64,000 nucleotides of DNA from Hydractinia symbiolongicarpus. Taxonomy: Eukaryota > Cnidaria > Hydrozoa > Anthoathecata > Hydractiniidae. The notes under the pieces are model-generated. The model was not told the origin of the DNA, made no database searches, and saw nothing but the letters and a program-made list of their open reading frames with translations. Both the position numbers and the translations under genes were made by a program. Shown here in pieces: positions 22,001-31,557 of the stretch (position 1 is its first letter; every line of letters begins with the position of its first letter). The DNA lies in assembly GCF_029227915.1 (NCBI RefSeq), contig NC_079889.1, positions 11,098,001 to 11,162,000 of the forward strand. The letters are read 5' to 3'.

Positions 22001-25000
22001 TAGTAAGTATTTAGGTCGTAAAAGTTTCTCGCGTATGTATTTTAATATTGTTTAAGATAAGCATATATTCAGGCTGAAATTTTCAAAATGCTAAGTATAA
22101 TTTAAACTGAAGGTAATTTACCATTTGCTTATCGAAATGCTTTTATATATATTTTTTGTTTTTGTTTTCTCGGATCAAAATACCGGACTTAAATTTGGAT
22201 TTAAATCTGAGGCTCAGATATGCTTGCAGTGTGCTTATGTTGGTATGACTGTGTTGTCCTAAAAAATCTAAGTGGTTATATATAAAGAGGGTGATCAACG
22301 ACATTAGATTTTTGAAAAATTATTGTGTGACGTTGTAAAATGAAAAAGTAATAACCACTCCACTTTACGACGTTTCGGCCGTTCGTTCGGCAGCCATTTT
22401 CAAGTAAACAAGTCCTAGTACAATATGTTTTTAAATATACAATAACATGATACGATCGTATCGTACGATCAAAATTATCCCAAGGGGGAAGTCAAATATC
22501 AGAGAATAGAAATAATGGCATAGACGCAATATTTCTATTTGGCTTGTCCCTACGGATCAACAGGCTCTCCTTTAACTCCAAATCAAAATAAGTAGCAGCG
22601 GTGGAGGGTATAGAAATTATTAGTAGCGGTGGAGAGTATAGGAATTAGTAGTAGCGGTGGAGAATATAGAAGTTAGTAGTAGCGGTGGAGAGTATAGAAA
22701 TTAGTATTAGCGGTGGAGGATTACTTAAATTCTTCCCGAAATTGATTTGATACTTGATGTTATTATTTTTTCTAAAGGTGAAGAGTTGATTGACGATAAA
22801 TTACAACGCAAAAGAAACATCCGAAAATCAAAGTACGGTGACAATTTTTTTGGTTCAGATGAAATGTATAATAAAAATTACTATGAAAAAGTTGCTGATG
22901 GATTGGCTCTATTTGAAAACGACCCACTGATTTTTAAACCTGGCACTGATTATGAATATTCATCAATCGCTTATACCCTTGTTAGCTGTATTGTTGAGAA
23001 AGCGAGCAAAGTGGATTACGTGAAGTATATGAAATCAATTTGTGATGAGCTTGAAATGGATAATACAATGGTGGATTTGAATGACCCGTTGATCTATCAC
23101 CGTGCTCGGTATTGTTTCACAATTTATTTTATGACAGGAAACATTAAAACGAGGATTGCCAATTTTCTGATTCATTTTATCTGCCGCCCCTTTAATCCCA
23201 TTTTTAGCGGGAAAAAAATCGGAAAATTCGGAAGTACTAAAAAGTATTAGAATCTAGCTCTTATGCGGAAAAAATTAATTTTTTATCTTCCGCGCAAGAT
23301 CCATTGAACTTGTCAACTGCAAATATCTATTCGGCGAATATGCAAAACTTTCGCCTCTCACCCCTCGTGAAATTTCCTACAATAAAGTATTAACCATATG
23401 CCTGCTTGCTTTGATAGTGCATTGGCTTATTTGTCGGCAATTGTAAGTCTCAAGACGTTAGGGTTTACTTAGTAAGTTAATTACACAAGCTTAACGTCAA
23501 TTACCTTAATCGGACAAATTTTCGCGCGGATTTAATTTCGCGAGGTCAAATAAATCGTATTTCGCGAGGATTTAATTTCGCAAATTTAGTCTTTTCAAAA
23601 ATTTCGCGAGGATTTAATTTCGCGAATTCAGGCTTTCTAAAAACTACGCGAGGATTTAATTTCGCAAATTCTGTCTTAACTTAAAACAAATTTTCACGAA
23701 ACATTTGCATATCGTAAAAATTGTAAAGGAAAGAAATTGATTTATTGTCATCAGTATCAAGAATCATGCTTTTTTTTCCGAGTTACATGTCAAAATCTAT
23801 TTACAAATCATCTTCGTCATCAAAAACATAAAAAAAAATTCCTATCTTCATCCTCTTCATTTTCTTCGACCCATTCTTCTTCGTCGCTTTCGTCTTCGAT
23901 CCCGTAATCACTGACGTATTTTGAAGCTGTGGACAAACCAGAAGAATTGACAGCTTGAACATTAGGTTCTTCGTCTAATATTGGGTCGATGTCGTTAAAC
24001 GGATCAAGGCTTGGTAAACCGGACATACCCTTGGCTACAGCATCCTTTATACCTGCTACTTGCCAACCCTTCAAGCACACCTGTTTCCCATCATCCGACG
24101 TCATTTCATTGTACATCTCAATAAGCCATTTCGCGTGTAACGGTTAGACAATCGAAAGCTTTAGTGCTACTTCAATCGTTTCGAGCTCTTGACCTTTATC
24201 CATAGCTTGGGTGATTTGATCTGCGTAGCAGGTGGTAAACTTCTTTTTCATCATGCGTTTTACATAGCCATTTGGGCCTCCTTGGACGTCAAGAGGCTGG
24301 AAGAGGTATGTGAAATTGACAGGAACGCTCTCTAGCAATACATGGTTGTCAGACAATACCTTCAAGACAGGACCGGTCATTTGCCCTTTAAAGACATCCA
24401 TAATCATTAAAGCCGACTGATCTTTCTCCAATCCCAGCCTCTCTCGCTCTTTCTTGACGTACGGAACAATTATTTCATTCAACAGCTTAACTGATTCCTC
24501 TTCATTACTATAATATTTGGGGTTCGCACTAAGTGAAAACGACGATGGAAAGCTTACTCTAGGGAGGCTTTGTAGTGTTTTTCCCCCATATATCAACTGT
24601 ATTGGCAAAAATTTGCCATCCAATGTTATTGTGAAGGTCGCGGTAATCATTCTTTTATCGCTCGAACCTTTAATTGGAACAGTTTTTGATCCTCTTTGTG
24701 CTAACGTTTTGTTGGATACGGGTACGTATTTTGAAGGCGTTTGATCCAGATTGAGAACAAGTGATGGTGGGATATTGTTTTCCTCGATCTTTCGGACAAT
24801 TCCATGTAAATATGAAATTTCAAGCTCTTTTCGAAGTGCTTCAGGAATAGGGACTTTCCCTGTTGTACCGAATCTTTTGACAAAGCCCATCCTTCGAAAC
24901 AAGCTTTGTGCCCAGTGTGAATGGCTGAGATCAATATGATCGAGATTCATCTCGGGATGACGTTTTATTAATGATTTTGCGACTGACTCGGCGATTCCCC

Positions 25001-28000
25001 AAGTGATAACTCCTCCTCTTCCGCGTACAGCCTAAAAAGTAAAAAATTATGAAATAGCCACGCAGGCGTGAAGCATCTCAGCCGGCCTACGATTTACTCC
25101 TACATGATTGTCACTTTTTGAGACAAAAAGGCAAAATTCTAGGCAAAGTATTTACCCCTACATGATTGCCTAGAATTTTGCCTTTTTGTCTCAAAAAGTA
25201 TATGCTTCTACCTCTATCGATAATCTTAGGTCTCAGCCTTCGGGTGAGAATTAAAAAAATGCTATTCAATTTCATTTTTAAGTTGGGGAATTTCACTTGT
25301 TGACGTCATAGTTTAGTACATACGAGGATGTTGCTTGTTGAGAAATCTTTTCACACCTGGCGGGCATACTTACCATAAGTTAGACCTTGTCCTAATGCTA
25401 AGTAAGACATTTATTTGGGGTGTACATTAATAACTGGGTCTCTGGGATAATAACTGGGATAATTCTGTACCATCAAATCGATTGGCCCTAAGAGCAAAGG
25501 TCTTCCACGACGAGCGGTTTTCAATGTATTACTTGGTTGGCGTTTTTGTCGTAATGCATTCCGAATCTCCTCTTCGCATTTTTTTCGCATTGTTCGAACA
25601 GTGCTTTCGCTCAGTTCGGGAAACTCATCTTTATATCTTCTTAAAGTGCTAGCTGTACTGTATTCCGAAGCATACTTTCCAATAGCGTGTCTTTGGTTAT
25701 CAGAGTACTTAGTGTATGATCCTCTCAGCTTCTTTTTCGCTCCTAGTTCACGTGATGTTGCTGCGGCAGACGCTTCATAGTCCAGCAAACCAAGTCCTGT
25801 TTCCGAATGAGAAGGTTGTAGCGTGCTAATCGGTGACGATGATGCAAGAGAACTATAGTCGTCAACTGTCAAATCTACATCACATAAAGTTTGTTTTGGC
25901 GTTGATGAATTTTGTCTACTTTTTTTAATTCTTCCAAGGCTATTAATAATAGACATCTTTTACTTCTGATCGTACACTTCCCTCGTTCACCAAAACAAAT
26001 GAGAAAAAGATGTCATGAAATGGAAAACAGGTTTTTCCCCACGTACTTAAATTCGAACGTTAAATTCGAATTCCAATGGAATTCCTTCTTTGTTTAAACA
26101 ACACTTCAGAAATATGGCGGACACGAACAAGGTCTTGGTATTTTCATTGGCAGTACGTGGCTTTCACGTTTACCGTGATGTTTGGAATCCCTATGAAAAT
26201 GAAGAGCTTGAATGTCGTTTTGAGAAAAACAATATATTTGATATGTTCGCGATCAAAACATGTCGCATCGAAAATAATGAAACAGTTGGTCATTTACCAA
26301 GGGAAATTTCTCGCCCTACCAAATATCTTTTGGATAGAGGGGCTACGGTTGTGGCAAAGCTGACAGCCACCCACTACAGAAGATCGCCTCTATTTCAAGG
26401 AGGTCTTGAAATTGCCTGCGAAATAACAGTTTCGATGCCTGGAAGTATCAAGGGGCACATGCTTCTTCGACGCTATCAAGATATGGTGGATGAATTATAT
26501 TGTCAACCAAAGAATGAGGTCATCATGGGTTCGTTTCTTGAGAACAATGTTAGCCGTACCGAACCAGCCAGAGCAAAAAAACGCAAATGCGTTAAAAAAA
26601 CAGTACAACCAACAGCAGGGAGCAAAGACATCCGAAACTTTTTTCAAAAGAGATAAAATAATATTATTTACCGTATTTTTTTACGAATTTTGTTGTAAGT
26701 TTTACATAGAAAAAAATAATCGAGAACAAAACATTTCACGAGTATTAATTTTTGCGATGGTACAAATTAAAAAAAAATTCGCGAGGATTTAATTTCGCGA
26801 ATTCAGGCTTTCTAAAAATTTCGCACGGATTTAATTTCGCGATTTGACTGTTTGCAAATATTTCGCGAGGATTTAATTTCGCGAATTTGGGCAAAATTCG
26901 CGAAAACCGCGAAAATTTCTCCGCGCGAAAATTTGTCCGATTAAGGTAGACAAGCTTTTTCATTTGTTACCAAATTAAAGCGAATCGGTCTCCCATTAAT
27001 TTTAAGCACAACAGTACGTTAAGACCCTGTATATTGCGGTCTTTGTTTCAAATTTAATGAAGGTACGTGCCGTTGAAAGGGCAAATTGATCTTTTTCATA
27101 CGTACCTTCATTTTGATATCTTGTTAATGTGAAATGTTTACCAGCTATGGCTAGCATATGTCACACTGGCTTTTCTGGACATCTTTTGGGATCTAATAGT
27201 AACATTTTGCTAGCAGAAAAACAGGTAAGGTTCCACAGATGACCCTCATTGTTCTATTTAATCTTTGTTATCTTCTATATTCTATATTGCAGAAACTATA
27301 TACGAAAAAATGGTCGTCTTCAAAATGTTCCATATGTAGACAACTCGTACAAATGGTGTGGTGGTGGATTTTTATCAAATGTGGAAGACTTGCAGAAGTT
27401 TGGAAATGCAATGTTAATATCAGCTGCTACTGATAAAGGTAAGACTTTAAAGAAACATGTCCTGTATGCCTTAGATTATCTGGCGGAGATAGTGGTAGCG
27501 CTGTCAACTTGTAATCATAAAGTTTTAGATTCCAGTTTCTACTTCAGCTCACTTTAAAATGTAAGCTTTTTAATACATTTGAAACCATCTACTAACCGCC
27601 AATTCTCTTGTGTGTCACGCAGGCAAGTTAGAGCAATGCTATACGTATCTCTAGACGGTAATGTAACTTAGTTATCGTTGGAGGGGAAAAGGAACCAACC
27701 GTTGGGAAGAAATTCCCAAGGATGTTAAAACTTTCTGTTACTTAATTTTTTTATTTGTGAGCAAAACAAAAAGAGTAAAAAAATGTCCAGGAAAAGTTTT
27801 CTCAGACATGTGATTGTAATGGTCAGTCTAAGAAAAAGAAAAGGCTACCTTATTAGTATAAAATTTGGCGCGTATAAATTTTTAGCGCTTTTTTGCGCAA
27901 AATTTTAAAATTGCGCCAAAATTTATACCATTATTATGCGCAAATGGTATGTGCGCCAAAATTAGTACGCGCCAAATTTTATACCAAAATGTTACTGTAA

Positions 28001-30234
28001 CGGTTAGTCTATAAAAGAGGAAAGGCTAGCTATAGAATGCGGTTTCGCGTACTTATTACCAGCGTTATCTTTCTATGGATCATTAAATTTCGCGAATGGG
28101 AGAAGCAAGGAAATTTTGCGAGAATCAGATTTTGCGGCCGAATAACAAATTAAATCTGATATTGTACTTTAAAATTTAAATTGTTACTACAGTTCACTCT
28201 CTCTAATCTGGATCTCAAGGGGATAACTTTATATTCGGATTACAGAGAGATTCGGATAGTAGAAAGTCTCTCTAATTCGAATTTATAGGTTTCAAGGGTG
28301 AAAATTCCTATAGGAGAGAGAAATTGAACTTTTTTGAAAAAAAAAAGAAAAAGAAAAGGTAAGGTGAGAAATAAAAACGAATAAGTAAGTTTGAACGAAA
28401 ATAAAAGAACTCTCTGACTTTTTGCGATTTCTCTTTGTCTTACAAAAAAATCTAGAATTTAGCCGAAGGGACCTGAAAATTAGTTCGAATTATAGAGATT
28501 TTCGGATTACAGAGATAGAAAGTAAATTATGAGAGTTTCTTAAAGAAAATTGATGGTGACATTGTTCGGCTTATAGAAAGATTCGGTTAATAGAGATTCG
28601 GATTAGAGAGAGTCAGCTGTATGTCAAAGCTGCTTAAGAAGTTAGGAAACTGTTGTAAAGGAAATTGCATAAATTTATGAAAACATAACTTTAAAAGTCC
28701 GATTTCGCGAATTGCAAAATATAACAATTTTTTTATAATGACAGGTTTCTTAAAACCTTCCACGGTGTCAACACTATGGACACCATGTCGTGTCACCACC
28801 GGAAAAGGGTCTAAAACATATCCAGAATCATCTTACGCACTTGGTTGGGCTATTTTGCCGAACAGGGAGAATCAAAGAAGAGCAGTATTACACACAGGTA
28901 TGTTATATTCAGTTACATTCATGTAATTAAAATCCTCAATAGGATTTAAAATTTGTTTTAACTACATGTGTTTTTGAATTAGTTTTGAATGAGTTTACAA
29001 ACCTGGGTAAAATATAATGAAACGAGAGAATTAAATTCGAACTTTGGACTTATGGTTTGAGGTTATGTGCTTAAATTGATATTCTTAGAACATGATAATT
29101 ATTGCAGACTTTAGCACGGCCATATATGTCGAATTTCGCAACTATTGTGGACCCCTACATGGATTATTTCCTTGTGCGAATGCGCTGGAGAATGTCACTA
29201 GCAATTTTTAGATGCCCTCTATCTGATTTACCTGACTATGTCGACCAGTTTTTGGCATTTTAGGATATGTCAGATGCTCTTTTGTCTGACTGTAAAGGAA
29301 ACATTAAATGCGATGTATTAAGGGCGGGCGACCCTTTGGATTTTGTAAATTGTATTGTAAAGTCGAAGAAGGGTGATATATTCACATAGGTACAATTATT
29401 TGACAATAATAACTATTGAAATTTAATTCTCAAGTTACTTACGCATGCTTAGTACGTTTAAGATAAATTCACACTAAAGGCGCAGTTCCTGGCGGCGCGA
29501 CACGTCTTCTTTTTTTGTTTCACGTTAAATTTTAAAATATTTCGTTTTAATTTTGTATACAATAGAAAGAAACAGGTGATTAGTCAATGACAATGAAAAA
29601 TGCTCATTTGAGCAAAACGCTGCAGCAAACCAAAATTGAGTATACTACGTGACTTTTTTTCAATTTAGCATTACATACCCCAGCCCCGTGCTCCAAAAAA
29701 TTTTCAAGTTAGCGCCTTCTTTGTCGTAAACATGCATGTAATTGATTGACCAGGTTCGCTATTTTGTTAATCAGTCATTTGCAGCAACTGTTCCAAACGG
29801 CGGAGACTGTTGATCTGGTAGCGAATGAAACAAGCCATTATCTTTTGCTTTTGAACTCCGAAATACCTGTTATAAGGATGTGGCTGCACTGATATTTGTA
29901 AAATACCTGTCGAACCTTTTTGTGCTGTTTTACCAGATTTTAGAGTACGTTATTTTTCGTAAAAAAATAAGGGCTTTGAAATGTATCCCACAGATTTCAG
30001 CATAAGGCCAAGTTTAAACGCATCCGCTTGCTTGTACACATTTTTTGTTTAGGAGGTGCTATTGGATGTAGTAGCGTATTTATGCTTTGCGAAGGAGAGA
30101 AACTACAACAAAACCAAGACCAGAAACTCGTTCAGCCGAACGGCTCCGTGATTGCAATCATTGTTAATATGGAGAGTGTTGGTTTAACAGAGACTGCGCT
30201 TAAAATAGAGAAGTGTCTGCAAGGAGCTATATAG
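19063..30234 (+). CDS. LACTB: Serine beta-lactamase-like protein LACTB
   Basis: Seven exons: 19063-19206, 20056-20389, 21310-21468, 22778-23108, 27293-27438, 28745-28897, 30053-30234. The phases match and give 482 residues, somewhat shorter than vertebrate LACTB (~550). LACTB is a mitochondrial intermembrane-space serine protease descended from bacterial class C beta-lactamase/penicillin-binding proteins; in mammals it polymerises into filaments and affects lipid metabolism. The catalytic signatures are present: SISK (SxxK, Ser ~149), YSS in YEYSSIAYTLV, and HTG across exons 6/7 (VLHTG|GAIG). PYVDNSYKWCGGGF and ALGWAILP also match the family. Exon 1 has a hydrophobic stretch (VLGGIIGVSSGLLTLAWY) fitting an N-terminal membrane anchor or mitochondrial signal. 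Least certain is the 20056 acceptor (weak pyrimidine tract), chosen because the frame and phase fit. Intron 4 (4.2 kb) holds a pogo-like transposon. Confidence 0.93.
20737..21140 (-). mobile_element. LINE 3' fragment in LACTB intron 2
   Basis: The minus-strand frame reads RWMCNASLRDRKSSDELRSR, then RRLNWLGHLERMDEDNWV and PGAKPRGRPRKNWQEVIRTD. This WMC...R...L..RL.W.GH..R.......GRPR..W..V...D block is the C-terminal end of the ORF in a widespread animal non-LTR retrotransposon group. The copy is 5' truncated and has no RT core. The same sequence tract recurs at 43800-44205. Confidence 0.8.
22330..22420 (-). repeat. Stem-loop motif with GAAACGTCGT, Penelope-terminal-like
   Basis: Read on the minus strand: CTTGAAAATGGCTGCC, a loop, then GGCCGAAACGTCGTAAAG. 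Such a tract is common at the ends of Penelope-like elements and their derivatives. A related, more diverged copy lies at 46195-46262. Only the terminal motif is visible; no coding part accompanies it. Confidence 0.45.
22591..22720. repeat. 28-bp minisatellite, about 5 copies
   Basis: The unit 'gcggtggagagtatagaaatt' + 'agtagta' starts at 22598, 22626, 22654, 22682 and 22710, an exact 28-bp spacing with a few substitutions. It lies in LACTB intron 3, 60 bp upstream of exon 4. Confidence 0.9.
23510..23695. repeat. Left subterminal CGCG-rich repeats of the transposon
   Basis: Four to five copies of a unit centred on 'cgcgaggatttaatttcgcg', spaced about 40 bp, some with the linker 'aattcaggctttctaaaaa'. 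They are likely transposase-binding sites. They stand out for CpG density in an AT-rich region. Confidence 0.8.
23820..25956 (-). pseudogene. Pogo-like DDD transposase, split and interrupted
   Basis: Minus strand. N-terminal exon 25956-25411: the tract YSDNQRHAIGKYASEYSTAS, then LSESTVRTMRKKCEEE, is a psq-type helix-turn-helix, followed by RRGRPLLLGPIDLMVQNY. The next exon starts at 25033 after an acceptor (TTTTTTAG in minus sense): AVRGRGGVITWGIAESVAKS, then the DDE_1 nuclease domain. Candidate catalytic aspartates lie in LNLDQTPSKYV, MIMDVFKGQ and LFQPLDVQGG, with 35 residues between the second and third. One TAA at 24146-24144 splits LKLSIV from PLHAKWLIEMYN, which otherwise continues in frame to an acidic tail ending at 23820. 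No clean donor joins the first exon in frame to the second (a stop follows at 25411). The gene is therefore probably inactive. Confidence 0.88.
25114..25198. repeat. Near-perfect hairpin in the transposase intron
   Basis: The sequence 'ctttttgagacaaaaaggca' and onwards to 'aaattctaggca' is repeated inverted at 25167-25198 with a ~21-bp loop. It also repeats 'cctacatgattg' in direct orientation on both sides of the left arm. Probably a tiny MITE nested inside the transposon. Confidence 0.75.
25957..26113. promoter_or_regulatory. Putative bidirectional promoter between transposase and HIRAN gene
   Basis: The only 157 bp between the two divergent start codons. It contains 'aaattcgaacgttaaattcg' and a short palindrome 'gaattccaatggaattc'. 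The promoter role is inferred from the layout; no TATA box is evident. Confidence 0.4.
26114..26656 (+). CDS. HIRAN-domain protein encoded by the pogo-like transposon
   Basis: An intact, intronless 180-aa frame. The start at 26114 (AATATGG context, MADTNKVLVFS) is preferred over an in-frame ATG at 26090. Residues ~5-115 fit the HIRAN fold known from HLTF/Rad5, which binds 3' ssDNA ends at stalled forks: RGFHVYRDVW, ELECRFEKNNIFDMFAIKT, ETVGHLPREIS, then LFQGGLEIACEITV. Compare the family pattern ..Y.G.V..GE...L.RE..N..D..AI.V....VGHL....A. A basic stretch AKKRKCVKK (~154-162) resembles an NLS. The tail SKDIRNFF (170-177) resembles a PCNA-interacting PIP box but lacks the leading Gln. It is transcribed away from the transposase. 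The role in transposition is unknown; guiding the element to replication forks or 3' ends is a guess. Confidence 0.85.
   Translation: MADTNKVLVFSLAVRGFHVYRDVWNPYENEELECRFEKNNIFDMFAIKTCRIENNETVGHLPREISRPTKYLLDRGATVVAKLTATHYRRSPLFQGGLEIACEITVSMPGSIKGHMLLRRYQDMVDELYCQPKNEVIMGSFLENNVSRTEPARAKKRKCVKKTVQPTAGSKDIRNFFQKR
26775..26905. repeat. Right subterminal CGCG-rich repeats of the transposon
   Basis: Three copies of 'cgcgaggatttaatttcgcg' or close variants, in the same orientation as the left-end copies rather than inverted. The first carries the same linker 'aattcaggctttctaaaaa'. Confidence 0.8.
27818..28035. mobile_element. Palindromic MITE-like block framed by imperfect direct repeats
   Basis: An inner inverted repeat 'agtataaaatttggcgcgta' (27855) / 'tacgcgccaaattttatacc' (27966) has several GCGCAAA-type motifs between its arms. 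Outside it, 'gtaatggtcagtctaag' (27817) and 'gtaacggttagtctata' (27997), each followed by an AAAAGGCTA-like tract, form a diverged direct repeat. It lies in LACTB intron 5. Confidence 0.55.
28190..28619. mobile_element. Pogo/Tigger-like MITE with TA duplication
   Basis: Ends CAGTTCACTCTCTCTAATC and (inverse) CAGCTGACTCTCTCTAATC are flanked by TA on both sides (28188-28189, 28620-28621). The interior repeats 'tcggattacagagag'. It is non-coding and ends 125 bp before LACTB exon 6. Confidence 0.8.
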
Positions 30235-30482
30235 TGATTAAATCTTCATTTACTTACTGGATGGTGAGAGAAACGTTCTTTGGAATATTGAATATATATT
30301 TTTTACTTTAGAACTTATGAACAATGAGTACAATGTCAAACTTTCATTCAACAGTACATTCAACAGCTTTTTTTATTTAAATCAATAAATGAACGGCGCT
30401 AGTGGATATTGTCATTTTCCTTTGATGTCGATGAAATTTTCTTTGAAGTGGCCGAAAAATGCATGTGTAATATGGTAAATAT

Positions 30483-30904
30483 TCTATATTAAATTAATAA
30501 AGCCATTACAGTGCACTTAAAACTTTGAGGCTAAATAACTTGGAAACAAGGTGGTGATGTCAATGATTTTTCACCGCGTGGGTAACTAGGGACCACCTAG
30601 GACCAATTTGGGTAAGTTTCTCAAACCTGGGTCCCCAAATCCATTTCGGAATGGACGGGTTGATGACGTCATCAAAAAACCCCTAAACTCTAATATCTCT
30701 GCAACCGTTTGTCAAAAGTACATGATCCTATACATTTTCTTGATCAGCGTTCCAACCTCTACTTACTACAGCCAAGGAATGAGCTAATTTTTACCAAATA
30801 TTTTTTGTATCTGTACTGTTGTCGTCAGCATAAAAATCCAAAACAACCTATTTTTCCATTGTTCATTTGCTTAAGTGGATTTTTCCACGGGCTTTATCGA
30901 CTAG
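30483..30904 (+). mobile_element. Non-autonomous Helitron-like element
   Basis: Begins TCTATATTAAATTAATAAAG and ends with a GTGGATTTTTCCAC hairpin, then GGGCTTTATCGACTAG followed by host T. There are no TIRs and no target duplication. A longer relative with the same start and end is at 51667-52266; both contain 'gtcaaaagtacatgatccta'. Confidence 0.7.
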
Positions 30905-30905
30905 T

Positions 30906-31012
30906 AATACAATAATAACTGATTACCACGGGCTGTACAGCAAATTATCAGCCAAGGGCCTATGTACTGACGGAGCTTGCAAACTCGTGGCAATTATCGA
31001 TTATTATTGTAT
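30906..31012. mobile_element. Short inverted-repeat element
   Basis: 'aatacaataataactgatta' + 'ccacgggctg' at the left faces 'ctcgtggcaattatcgatta' + 'ttattgtatt' at the right, giving an imperfect inverted repeat of about 30 bp. It directly abuts the Helitron-like 3' end. Confidence 0.55.
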
Positions 31013-31040
31013 TTGTTACCCGTCTTTAAAATAGAAAATA

Positions 31041-31126
31041 CATTCGGCTCTCGATAACTCGGACATCTCGGTAGGTTACACTTTTTTTAGGGCGCCGTAA
31101 AAGTTCGAGTTATCGAGAGTCAAATG
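31041..31126. mobile_element. 86-bp pogo/Tigger-like MITE
   Basis: CATTCGGCTCTCGATAACTC + GGAC faces GTTCGAGTTATCGAGAGTCA + AATG, flanked by TA on both sides (31039-31040, 31127-31128). Almost the whole element is stem. Confidence 0.8.
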
Positions 31127-31557
31127 TAAAAACTGTAAAAAAAGCAAATAAAAGAAACATTTTAAGTGAGCTTCTTCCCTTCTGCTGCCTTCGTCTCTTC
31201 ATAAAAACAAACTGGCTATTTTTCCGGCATGAATGTAATATACAGACCCGAACATGTTACCGGGAAATATACTTTAGCTTATTACTATAGAGAATTGAAT
31301 TTTTAAAGAGATATAAACAAAAGCTTCCAGAAATAAAATTTAATTAAACACACGTGCGTGAGTTATTGACAGTATAATGAGCTTAGGTTGTGAAATGATT
31401 AAAAGTACGCGCACACCTAAAAAGCCTTAAACGAAAAAAATACGCGGTTATGGATGATTTACTACCGCTGCTATCATCGCTGAACTACTAGCCAAAATAA
31501 TAAACCTATTTTTAACCAACATTTGTGCCTTTTCATAAATCAGGGAGAGATACCTGC

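Larger units (their letters stand above)
23504..26946. mobile_element. Pogo/Tigger-like DNA transposon nested in LACTB intron 4
   Basis: Terminal inverted repeats CCTTAATCGGACAAATTTTC + GCGCGG are matched perfectly by the right end (26921-26946) and flanked by TA on both sides (23502-23503 and 26947-26948), as for Tc1/mariner/pogo insertions. The element is 3.44 kb. It carries a minus-strand transposase (23820-25956, broken) and a plus-strand HIRAN-domain gene (26114-26656, intact), separated by a 157-bp divergent promoter region. CGCG-rich subterminal repeats fill both ends. The perfect TIRs suggest a fairly recent insertion. Confidence 0.93.

Noticed and set aside
24517-24744. Plus-strand frames opposite the transposase
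   Set aside because: Shadows of the minus-strand DDD domain, which has clear family motifs.
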